From assembly GCA_003451975.1 (NCBI GenBank), contig DMIX01000296.1, forward strand, positions 1 to 5,459: a stretch of 5,459 bases of DNA, read 5' to 3'. Source of the stretch: Propionibacteriaceae bacterium. GTDB taxonomy: Bacteria > Actinomycetota > Actinomycetes > Propionibacteriales > Propionibacteriaceae. The notes beneath the pieces were generated by a model. The model ran no database searches and was not told the origin of the DNA. It saw only the letters and a list, made by a program, of their open reading frames with translations. Shown here in pieces: positions 1-5,459 of the stretch. Position 1 is the stretch's first letter. Each line of letters starts with the position of its first letter. The position numbers and the translations under genes were made by a program.

Positions 1-587
1 GTCTTGCCGGTGCCGTTCACGCCGACCACCAGGATTACTCCGGGGACACCGTCGGCGCCGCGCATCGACAACGACCGATCGGCGTCGGTGCCGACCAGCC
101 GGAGCAACTCGGCGCGCAGCGCTCGCCGCGCCGCCTCGGGATCCGCAACCCCGTCGATGGATAGCTCACGTCGTAGGGCGGCCACCAGTTCCTCGGTGGG
201 CCCGACGCCCAGATCCGCGCTGATGAGGGTCGCTTCCAGGTCGTCCCACGCCTCGGCATCCATGCGATCAGCCGCCAACACCGACAGCAGACCTCGTGCA
301 AACGGGTTGTTGCTCGCTGACAGCCGGCGGCGTAGCCGGACCAAGCGGGTCGCGGCCGGCTCGGGAACATCGGTGGCGGCTTCGGATGCGCCGCCGGTGG
401 TCTCATCAGCCTGAGGCTGGGCGTCCGTAGCCTGCTCGATATCTGATCCCGGCTCATCGGCTTCGGATGGCAGTTCCGTTGCGGGTTCGGCGGGGGGCAA
501 TTCGGGATTGCGCCCAACGAGGATGGTGACGGTTGCGACCACAATGGCCAGCACAATCCCGCCGAGGACGAACCAGAAGATTTCCAC
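1..587 (-). CDS. ftsY: Signal recognition particle receptor FtsY, N-terminal part, cut by window edge
   Basis: GTPase that docks ribosome-SRP complexes at the membrane so nascent inner-membrane proteins reach the SecYEG translocon; its partner is Ffh. The visible 195 residues hold a hydrophobic anchor at 4-24 (FWFVLGGIVLAIVVATVTIL), an acidic, Pro/Ala/Glu-rich linker at about 27-79, the helical N domain at about 80-165 (LRRRLSASNNPFARGLL, then AWDDLEATLISADLGVG), and the beginning of the G domain with P-loop GVNGTGK at 189-195. The window ends inside the codon for the P-loop threonine. SRP-GTPase motifs G2-G5 and the insertion box lie outside. The ALISADLGVG-like and GVNGTGKT motifs identify an SRP GTPase; the membrane anchor and absence of an M domain fit FtsY rather than Ffh. 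The GTG start is set by the anchor directly after it; no ribosome site is seen, but a TAGACT box lies six bases upstream, so the mRNA may be leaderless. Confidence 0.95.
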   Translation of the reverse strand, partial: MEIFWFVLGGIVLAIVVATVTILVGRNPELPPAEPATELPSEADEPGSDIEQATDAQPQADETTGGASEAATDVPEPAATRLVRLRRRLSASNNPFARGLLSVLAADRMDAEAWDDLEATLISADLGVGPTEELVAALRRELSIDGVADPEAARRALRAELLRLVGTDADRSLSMRGADGVPGVILVVGVNGTGK

Positions 588-593
588 GCGGGG

Positions 594-599
594 AGTCTA
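594..599 (-). promoter_or_regulatory. Possible -10 element (TAGACT) for a leaderless ftsY transcript
   Basis: TAGACT on the minus strand fits the actinobacterial TANNNT -10 pattern. Exactly six bases (CCCCGC) separate it from the ftsY GTG, so transcription starting seven bases downstream would begin on the G of the start codon. The lack of any purine-rich ribosome site between 588 and 616 supports this reading. The hexamer at 17 bases spacing (CGCTGA) is not a recognisable -35. Confidence 0.5.
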
Positions 600-616
600 G
601 TGGGGTGCGCTGTCGA

Positions 617-895
617 TCAGCGACGATCCGAGGCCGGGGCCGGGCTGGGACGCACCGCTGAGGCGGAATCCGCGCTTCGGGCCGAGGGCCGCAACTCGGG
701 AATCTCCTCGAACAGATCGACCAGGACCTTCGGCGGCTCGGCATCCCCGTTGAGGTGGCGAGCCGTGTTGGCCATCACATCGGCGAGCTCGGGAGCCTTG
801 TCGGCCATCGCGCCATTCATTCCGACCGCAACAACAGCGATAATCGCCAGGGCCACAACCACGATCACGGCTGTTACGACAATGGTCACGAACAC
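617..895 (-). CDS. Small single-helix membrane protein of unknown function
   Basis: A 92-residue protein that I do not recognise as a named family. It starts with a GTG preceded by AAGGGG. Residues 3-26 are an unbroken hydrophobic run of Val, Ile and Ala with no charge, a clear transmembrane segment or uncleaved anchor; no lipobox cysteine or obvious signal-peptidase site follows. Residues 27-50 look helical (ADKAPELADVMANTARHLNG), then comes a compact segment PPKVLVDLFEEIPELRP at 54-70, and finally a Ser/Ala/Pro/Arg-rich tail that is probably disordered. The hydrophobic segment has no positive charges on its N side and few next to it on the C side, so orientation is uncertain. It lies 86 bases after smc and 29 bases before ftsY, on the same strand. 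A real gene is favoured by the ribosome site, the well-formed helix and the way it fills the smc-ftsY gap. Its role in targeting or chromosome biology is not shown. Confidence 0.72.
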   Translation of the reverse strand: MFVTIVVTAVIVVVALAIIAVVAVGMNGAMADKAPELADVMANTARHLNGDAEPPKVLVDLFEEIPELRPSARSADSASAVRPSPAPASDRR

Positions 896-901
896 AATGG
901 G

Positions 902-907
902 CCCCTT
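902..907 (-). promoter_or_regulatory. Ribosome binding site of the 92-residue membrane-protein gene (AAGGGG)
   Basis: AAGGGG on the minus strand lies six bases before the GTG at 895, a normal spacing. It decides between that GTG and the second in-frame GTG six bases later (889). Confidence 0.6.
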
Positions 908-925
908 CGAGGATCGGCGTTCTCC

Positions 926-931
926 ATTATG
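926..931 (-). promoter_or_regulatory. Weak candidate -10 element (CATAAT) downstream of smc
   Basis: CATAAT on the minus strand matches five of six bases of the TATAAT consensus, but its first base is wrong and no -35-like hexamer sits at 16-18 bases spacing (GCGGGA there). It would give a leader of roughly 25 bases carrying the AAGGGG ribosome site of the next gene. It may equally be chance. Confidence 0.25.
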
Positions 932-981
932 CCCGACCGCTGGTCACATCCCGCACCCCTCAGGGACTTCCCCGGCAAGCT

Positions 982-3900
982 TCAGCTTTCCCTCAGGCGC
1001 TGACTGATCACCGTAGTCACGCCGTCCGAACGCATGGTCACGCCATAGAGTGCGTCCGCGATTTCCATGGTGCGCTTCTGGTGGGTGATGACCAGCAACT
1101 GGCTGTCGTCGCGAAGTTCCTGATAGATCTCCAACAGCCTTCCCAAGTTCACATCATCCAACGCCGCCTCGACCTCGTCGAGAATGTAGAAGGGGCTGGG
1201 GCGGGCCTTGAACAAGGCAACCAGGAAGGCCACCGCGACCAACGACCGCTCGCCACCGGACAGCAACGAGAGCCGCTTGACCTTCTTACCTGCCGGGCGC
1301 GCCTCCACCTCCACCCCGGTGGTCAGCCATTCCTCGGGCTCGGTCAGCACCAATCGGCCTTCGCCGCCAGGGAACAATCGGGAAAAGGCGTCGGCGAAGG
1401 CGACCTCAACGTCGGCGTAGGCCTGAGCGAACACCTCCTGTACCCGGATGTCGACGTCGTTGATGATCTCCAACAGATCCTCGCGGGACTTGCGCAGATC
1501 GACGAGTTGCTCGGCCAGGAAACCGTGACGTTCACTGAGCGCTTCGAACTCCTCCAGCGCCAACGGATTGACCTTGCCGAGCACGGCCAGGTCACGTTCG
1601 GCGCCTCGCAACCGCTTCTCCTGTTCGGCGCGCTGGTAGGCGATCGGTTCGGGCCGCTCGTCATCGTCGCCATAGGGAACGCCGTCGGGGTTGATGAGTA
1701 CCGGAACCGGCACCTCGGGACCGTAGTCGGCCAGCAGCGTCTCGACCTCCAGGCCCAGCTCGGCCATGGCACGTTCAGCGAGGGCTTCGATCTTCATCTG
1801 CTGCTGGGCGCGCGCCAACTCGTCACGATGGACGGTGTCGACCATGCCCTCGAACGCGCGGGCCAACTCGCGACTGCGTTGCCGCGCCGCGCTCAGATCG
1901 GATTCGGCCGCGTTACGGGCGGCCTGGGCATTGGTGCGCTCCACTTCAGCCAGGGTGCGGGAGTTGGCGAGGCGACGGCTCAGCCATTCAGCAGCCTGCA
2001 GGACCGAGGCGGCGCTGTCGGCTTCGCGCCGTAGCTGCTCCCGGCGGGCGGCAGCCTGGGCGCGGGCGTCACGCTCGGCCTGAGCAGCGCGAGTGAGGCC
2101 GTTCACGCGGTCAGCCAGGGCTCGAGCACGTTCTTCGGCGGTGCGCAGGGCCAACCGAGAGTCCATTTCTGCCGATCGTGCAGCCCGAGCCACATCGGAA
2201 CTGCGATCCCGCTCGGTCGGATCGGCCTCACTGAGTTCAGTTTGAGCCTCGGCCAACTCCAACCTGTGTTCCAACTCGGTCAAGTGCGTCAAAGCCTGGT
2301 CGCGGTTGGCGATAGCCGCCTCGGCGGCTGCGGTGAGCCGTCCGGCCTCGCCCCGGGCGGCTGCTGCTGATTGGTTCAACACGGCGGCCTCTTCGGCCAA
2401 CGCTGCATACTCGGCGTCGGACTCGTGCAGCCGCGCCAAGGCCGCCTCGGTTACCGCAGTGGCCTGGGCCGCCTTCTCGCCGGCCTCAGCGACAGCGAAG
2501 CGCAGCCGCTCGGACTCAGCCTGCGCAGCCTCCAGCTTGGCGTTGGTCTCGTCGATGGCTGCCCGTACCTCGATGACCGAGGGTGTGGCCGACGATCCGC
2601 CTGCGGCGAACCAGGAGCTGAGCAGGTCCCCATCGGTGGTGACGGCGGTGATCTCGGGGAGTCGATCCACCAGGGAGCGGGCTTGGTCGAGATCGTCGAC
2701 CACCGCCACCTTGAAGAGCAACCGATGCAGCGGTCCACGCAGCTCATCCGAACACCTGATGGAGTCCACCGCCCAGCGGGCGGTGCCGGGCAGGTCCGGC
2801 CACTCCCCTGGATTGACCGGCGCACCACCAAGCAGCATCCCGGCGCGCCCCAAGTCCTCGGCCTTCAGGTGGTCGAACACCTGGACAGCGGCGTCAACGC
2901 CGGTCACGGCTACCGCGTCGGCGGCGGCACCGAGGGCAGCGGCGATAGCGGCCTGGTCCCGGGTATCGACAGTAATCAGCGCAGCCACGGAGCCGAGCAA
3001 GCCGTCGAGTTGGTCACCGGCAGCCAGCAGCGCCGAACTGCCGTCGCGCTGAGTGAGGCCCACGGCGAGCGCTTCGGCGCGGGCAGCCAAGGCGCCGCGT
3101 TCGGCGGTCGCGGCACGGTGGGCGTCCTGGAGTCGTTCCCACTCGGCTGCTGCGGCGGACTGTTGCGCTGCGGCACTCTCATAGGCCGCATCGAGTCCGG
3201 ACTCGCCGGCACTCAGCCCGGCGAGCCGCGTTTCCAGCACAGCAAAATCTCGGCGGGCTTCCTCGCCGCGTTTCCTGGCCTGATCGCCGGCCTGTTCCAG
3301 CCGGTCAATCTCGGCACCGGCTGCTTCGACGCGACTGCGCAGGGTGTTGACCTCACCGACCAGCCGAGCCAATCCCTCCCGCCGATCAGCGATGGCGCGT
3401 TGCTGTGCCGCATACTGCTGCTCGGCCTCGGCATTGACCGCCTCGGCCTGCTGGCGGTGCTCGGTAGCCAGCGCCAGCGCAGCATTCAACGCTTCGACCT
3501 CGGTAGCAAGCTCGGCCTGGGCTGCCTGAACCTCGGCGGCCTCGCGCTCGATCGCTTCGGGATCGCGTCCGGGGCGTTCCTCGGTGGTGATGGATTGGGC
3601 ATTGCGCAGCCGGTCCCCGGCGATCGTGGCCGTGCTGGACACCCGCTCGGCCAGCCCGGCCAAGGCGTACCAGGTTTCCTGTGCCTCGGTCAGCCGCGGC
3701 AGCGCCTCCCGGCTGGCGGCCTCGGCGGCTTGTTCGGCGGCGCGGGCCTGGTCGAGCTGGGACTCCAGCTCCTGTCGACGGCGCTTCAGCTCAGCTTCGG
3801 CTTCCAACTCGGTGGCCAGCGATTGCTTGGCCTGGTGCAAATCATCGGCATACAGGCGGGCCTTGGCGTCACGCACTTCGGCCTGCACCACGGCCGCCTT

Positions 3901-4539
3901 GCGAGCGACCTCGGCCTGCCGACCCAGCGGCTTGAGCTGGCGTCGGATCTCGCTGAGCAGATCGTTGAGGCGATGCAAATTCCCCTCGGTGGACTCCAGC
4001 TTCCGCTCGGCTTTCTCCTTGCGCTTGCGATGCTTGAGGACCCCGGCGGCTTCCTCGATGAAGCCACGGCGGGTCTCCGGTGTCGCCTGCAGAATGGAAT
4101 CGAGCTGGCCCTGCCCCACGATCACGTGCATCTCGCGACCGATGCCGGAGTCACTGAGCAACTCTTGAACGTCCAAGAGCCGAGCGGGGGTGCCGTTGAT
4201 GGCGTATTCGGAGCCGCCACTACGAAACATGGTGCGACTAATCGTCACTTCGGTGTAGTCGATCGGCAGCGCGCCGTCGGTGTTGTCGATCGTCAGCAAT
4301 ACCTCAGCACGCCCCAATGGTGCCCGTCCGGAGGTACCGGCGAAGATGACATCTTCCATCTTGCCGCCCCGCAACGACTTGGCACCCTGCTCACCCATGA
4401 CCCAAGCCAGCGCGTCCACCACATTGGACTTTCCCGAACCGTTAGGCCCCACCACGCAGGTGATTCCCGGTTCGAAGACCATGGTCGTGCTAGAGGCGAA
4501 AGACTTGAAGCCGCGCAGGGTGAGGCTCTTGAGATACAT
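982..4539 (-). CDS. smc: Chromosome segregation ATPase SMC (condensin core subunit)
   Basis: Complete 1185-residue SMC, typical family length. It forms an antiparallel coiled-coil dimer that, with ScpA and ScpB (not in this window), organises and segregates the nucleoid by ATP-driven loop extrusion. N-terminal head: Walker A GPNGSGKS at 31-38, R-loop around R57 (KSLRGG), Q-loop VGQGQ at 141-145. Ala/Glu/Arg-rich coiled-coil arms span about 165-505 and 660-1010, with proline interruptions near 323-327 and 774. The hinge lies at about 508-660, starting LLGSVAALITV and ending with DGDLL...AAGGSS...PSVIEV, the actinobacterial form. C-terminal head: LGKVNPLALEEF at 987-998, ABC signature LSGGERS at 1093-1099, Walker B FYILDE at 1117-1122 with D1121 and E1122, D-loop ALDD at 1126-1129, switch His at 1153 (THQKRT). 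All ATPase residues are present, so it should be active. The ATG lies one base after the gtrA stop behind a strong ribosome site. RecN and SbcC are excluded by length and by the SMC-specific motifs. Confidence 0.98.
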   Translation of the reverse strand: MYLKSLTLRGFKSFASSTTMVFEPGITCVVGPNGSGKSNVVDALAWVMGEQGAKSLRGGKMEDVIFAGTSGRAPLGRAEVLLTIDNTDGALPIDYTEVTISRTMFRSGGSEYAINGTPARLLDVQELLSDSGIGREMHVIVGQGQLDSILQATPETRRGFIEEAAGVLKHRKRKEKAERKLESTEGNLHRLNDLLSEIRRQLKPLGRQAEVARKAAVVQAEVRDAKARLYADDLHQAKQSLATELEAEAELKRRRQELESQLDQARAAEQAAEAASREALPRLTEAQETWYALAGLAERVSSTATIAGDRLRNAQSITTEERPGRDPEAIEREAAEVQAAQAELATEVEALNAALALATEHRQQAEAVNAEAEQQYAAQQRAIADRREGLARLVGEVNTLRSRVEAAGAEIDRLEQAGDQARKRGEEARRDFAVLETRLAGLSAGESGLDAAYESAAAQQSAAAAEWERLQDAHRAATAERGALAARAEALAVGLTQRDGSSALLAAGDQLDGLLGSVAALITVDTRDQAAIAAALGAAADAVAVTGVDAAVQVFDHLKAEDLGRAGMLLGGAPVNPGEWPDLPGTARWAVDSIRCSDELRGPLHRLLFKVAVVDDLDQARSLVDRLPEITAVTTDGDLLSSWFAAGGSSATPSVIEVRAAIDETNAKLEAAQAESERLRFAVAEAGEKAAQATAVTEAALARLHESDAEYAALAEEAAVLNQSAAAARGEAGRLTAAAEAAIANRDQALTHLTELEHRLELAEAQTELSEADPTERDRSSDVARAARSAEMDSRLALRTAEERARALADRVNGLTRAAQAERDARAQAAARREQLRREADSAASVLQAAEWLSRRLANSRTLAEVERTNAQAARNAAESDLSAARQRSRELARAFEGMVDTVHRDELARAQQQMKIEALAERAMAELGLEVETLLADYGPEVPVPVLINPDGVPYGDDDERPEPIAYQRAEQEKRLRGAERDLAVLGKVNPLALEEFEALSERHGFLAEQLVDLRKSREDLLEIINDVDIRVQEVFAQAYADVEVAFADAFSRLFPGGEGRLVLTEPEEWLTTGVEVEARPAGKKVKRLSLLSGGERSLVAVAFLVALFKARPSPFYILDEVEAALDDVNLGRLLEIYQELRDDSQLLVITHQKRTMEIADALYGVTMRSDGVTTVISQRLRES

Positions 4540-4540
4540 G

Positions 4541-5101
4541 TCAGCCGTTCACCTCCTGCTGCTCACGGGCGTAGCGGCGACGGACGTGGCGGAAGGTCCA
4601 CAGCTTGTTGGCCGCGAAGTTGATCGGCATGGTGATGAAGATAGTCAACAACTGCGCCCAATACTCGCGCGAATGCAAGCCGGTGTCCTCGTGGAACCAC
4701 GGGGACGGCAGATAAAGCGGCGAGGTGGGGTTGGTGAAGCCGATCTTGATGAACAAGCCGAGGAAAGCCGCAGCACTACCGACGGCCAAGAATGGCCAGA
4801 ACTCGTGGAACCACGGCGCCTTGGCCGTGCCGCGGAAAGTCCAGGTCCGGTTCAGTTGGAAGTTGAAGATGTTGGCGACCACGAAGGCCACGATCCAGAC
4901 CAGCGAGGTGTAGCGGAAGTTGAATTCAGTGCCGGGAATCGCGAACAGCACCCGCTGGGCGTTCACGGTGCCGCCGTTGGCTTTGTTCATCAGGATGGCG
5001 ACCAGCATGTTGACCGCCACCCCGGCAGCGCCGACCATGCCGAACTTAATGAACTGCCGCAACACGTGTCGGTACCGCTTGTAGACCTCGCCAAAGCTCA
5101 C
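4541..5101 (-). CDS. GtrA-family four-helix membrane protein
   Basis: Small integral membrane protein of 186 residues with four hydrophobic segments at about 17-38, 65-82, 101-122 and 147-166. The family signature appears twice: N-F-Q-L-N-R-T-W-T-F at 80-89 after helix 2, and N-F-A-A-N-K-L-W-T-F at 161-170 after helix 4. A basic cytoplasmic-type tail follows (RHVRRRYARE). GtrA (PF04138) proteins are linked to moving or presenting polyprenyl-phosphate sugars for cell-surface glycans; mycobacterial Rv3789 belongs to this group. No glycosyltransferase is visible next to it, so the substrate is unknown. I chose the GTG at 5101, just downstream of mutM and of a TATATT box. A GTG at 5065 (VLRQFIKFG) is possible, and an ATG at 5254 is in frame but would overlap mutM by 122 bases and lacks family-like sequence. 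No Shine-Dalgarno is evident before 5101. Its stop is one base before the smc ATG. The family call is strong, the start moderately so. Confidence 0.87.
   Translation of the reverse strand: MSFGEVYKRYRHVLRQFIKFGMVGAAGVAVNMLVAILMNKANGGTVNAQRVLFAIPGTEFNFRYTSLVWIVAFVVANIFNFQLNRTWTFRGTAKAPWFHEFWPFLAVGSAAAFLGLFIKIGFTNPTSPLYLPSPWFHEDTGLHSREYWAQLLTIFITMPINFAANKLWTFRHVRRRYAREQQEVNG
4549..4557 (-). promoter_or_regulatory. Ribosome binding site of smc (AGGAGGTGA)
   Basis: The minus strand reads AGGAGGTGA inside the last codons of gtrA, an uninterrupted complement to the 3' end of 16S rRNA. Nine bases separate it from the smc ATG at 4539. It is the strongest such site in the window and fixes the smc start. 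Because it is embedded in gtrA, ribosomes finishing gtrA pass over it, which favours translational coupling. Confidence 0.85.
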
Positions 5102-5111
5102 AAGTGCGAAG

Positions 5112-5117
5112 AATATA
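5112..5117 (-). promoter_or_regulatory. Possible -10 element (TATATT) for gtrA
   Basis: In the 31-base gap between the mutM stop and the proposed gtrA GTG, the minus strand reads TATATT. It matches five of six bases of TATAAT and fits the actinobacterial TANNNT pattern. Ten bases separate it from the GTG, so a start seven bases downstream (A at 5105) would leave a leader of about four bases. No TTGACA-like -35 is visible at 16-18 bases spacing, where the sequence is GCGAGT. This is prediction from pattern only. If real, gtrA and smc could be transcribed independently of mutM. Confidence 0.4.
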
Positions 5118-5132
5118 CGCCCGTCACCACAC

Positions 5133-5459
5133 TCACTCGCCAGCCACTCTGGGCCGGGGCTGGCAACGCGGGCAGCGGTAAGAGGAGCGGTTGGTGAAGG
5201 CTTCCCTGATGATGGGCGTCCCGCAGCGCAAACACGGTAAATCGGCGCGTCCATAGGCAGCCAGTGAACGGCCGAAGTAGCCCGAACTACCGTTCACGTT
5301 GACATAGAGCGCGTCGAAGGAAGTACCGCCTTCGGCCAGGGCCGCCGACATGACCGCCGTCGCCGCATCCAGCAGTCGGTTCACCCGCTGTGCGCTGAGC
5401 CGGTTCGCCGGCGTGTCGTAGTGGATCTTCGCCGTCCACAGCGCCTCGTCGGCGTAGAT
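5133..5459 (-). CDS. mutM: Formamidopyrimidine-DNA glycosylase (Fpg/MutM), C-terminal part, cut by window edge
   Basis: Base-excision repair enzyme that removes oxidised purines such as 8-oxoguanine and nicks the abasic site by beta/delta-elimination. Only the last 108 residues are visible; the family is usually about 270-290 long, so the N-terminal catalytic proline and most of the helix-two-turn-helix domain lie outside. The visible part opens with IYADEALW, the end of the H2TH region, followed by the Fpg features GGTS, an [11 protein letters not shown] stretch and AAYGR. It ends with a complete zinc finger of spacing C-x2-C-x16-C-x2-C (CLRC ... CPRC), including the Arg of NRSSY that matches the DNA-contacting finger arginine of the family. 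All four cysteines are present, as in Fpg and unlike finger-less Nei relatives. A short basic tail (QPRPRVAGE) precedes the TGA stop. The gtrA start follows after 31 bases. In actinobacteria this gene commonly sits between rnc and smc. The identification is firm; Nei is the only realistic alternative. Confidence 0.95.
   Translation of the reverse strand: MYADEALWTAKIHYDTPANRLSAQRVNRLLDAATAVMSAALAEGGTSFDALYVNVNGSSGYFGRSLAAYGRADLPCLRCGTPIIREAFTNRSSYRCPRCQPRPRVAGE

Larger units (their letters stand above)
896..981 (-). other. Spacer between smc and the small membrane-protein gene
   Basis: This 86-base stretch is the longest gap in the window. It carries the ribosome site of the downstream gene and a weak -10-like hexamer. 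I see no GC hairpin followed by a T run on the minus strand, so no intrinsic terminator is supported and read-through from smc is plausible. Short symmetric elements (GACC-AGC-GGTC at 935-945) are too small to call. Confidence 0.5.

Noticed and set aside
35..744. Two overlapping minus-strand open frames over ftsY and the small membrane gene (35-556 and 454-744)
   Set aside because: They are Arg/Pro-rich out-of-frame readings of ftsY and its upstream gene; the ftsY frame shows the anchor, N domain and P-loop.
886..927. Thirteen-codon minus-strand reading frame from ATG 927 (possible leader peptide)
   Set aside because: No ribosome site precedes it, it lies out of frame over the start of the small membrane gene, and its length is within chance.
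935..945. Inverted repeat GACC-AGC-GGTC after smc
   Set aside because: A four-base stem with a three-base loop is too short for a terminator or operator call and no T run follows on the minus strand.
977..988. Inverted repeat AAGCT-TC-AGCTT across the smc stop codon
   Set aside because: The stem is AT-rich and the two-base loop is sterically poor; expected by chance at this length.
957..997. Eight-base direct repeat CCCTCAGG at 957-964 and 990-997
   Set aside because: One copy is inside smc codons, there are only two copies, and such short repeats occur by chance in GC-rich DNA.
1081..2034. Open frame of 317 codons on the plus strand opposite the smc 3' half
   Set aside because: Same register as the larger shadow and the same explanation; it ends where smc uses a CTA leucine codon.
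2371..4623. Open frame of 750 codons on the plus strand opposite smc
   Set aside because: It runs codon-for-codon opposite smc (its first positions face smc third positions), so a stop would require TTA, CTA or TCA in smc, codons that are rare at high GC. The translation is low-complexity Leu/Gly/Gln with no family features, whereas the smc frame has every ATPase motif.
4280..5197. Open frame of 305 codons on the plus strand across smc, gtrA and mutM
   Set aside because: It crosses three well-supported minus-strand genes, has no ribosome site that I can see and shows no recognisable domain.
5102..5254. Longer gtrA start at ATG 5254 giving 237 residues
   Set aside because: It would overlap the mutM zinc-finger coding region by 122 bases, and the added residues are composition-driven with no family similarity.

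Overview
The window is GC-rich and every supported gene lies on the minus strand, so it reads right to left. Gene content and protein style point to a high-GC actinobacterium. The order mutM - smc - ftsY is the usual actinobacterial arrangement, the SMC hinge has the actinobacterial form, and FtsY starts with a membrane anchor plus an acidic linker. Leu codons TTA and CTA and Ser codon TCA are almost absent from smc, as expected at high GC. I cannot name the genus from sequence alone; Propionibacteriales-like is only a guess.

Layout in the direction of transcription: (1) 5459-5133, the last 108 residues of formamidopyrimidine-DNA glycosylase MutM, cut by the window edge. (2) 5101-4541, a four-helix GtrA-family membrane protein that sits between mutM and smc. 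(3) 4539-982, a complete chromosome-segregation ATPase SMC of 1185 residues, one base after the gtrA stop and with a strong ribosome site inside the gtrA 3' end. (4) 895-617, a 92-residue single-helix membrane protein of unknown function. (5) 587-1, the first 195 residues of FtsY, the signal recognition particle receptor, cut just after the lysine of its P-loop.

The genes cover DNA repair, envelope or polyprenyl-sugar chemistry (inferred), chromosome organisation and membrane-protein targeting. gtrA and smc look translationally coupled. Two starts (gtrA, ftsY) lack a convincing Shine-Dalgarno sequence but have a TANNNT -10-like hexamer just upstream, which suggests leaderless or near-leaderless transcripts and extra promoters inside the cluster. 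The longest gap is 86 bases (896-981), so no large non-coding region exists.

I find no mobile element, CRISPR array, RNA gene, or convincing new defence or biosynthetic system. The items most worth a second look are the small membrane protein between smc and ftsY, the gtrA insertion and its coupling to smc, and the two leaderless-type starts. The large plus-strand open frames opposite smc are codon-composition shadows.
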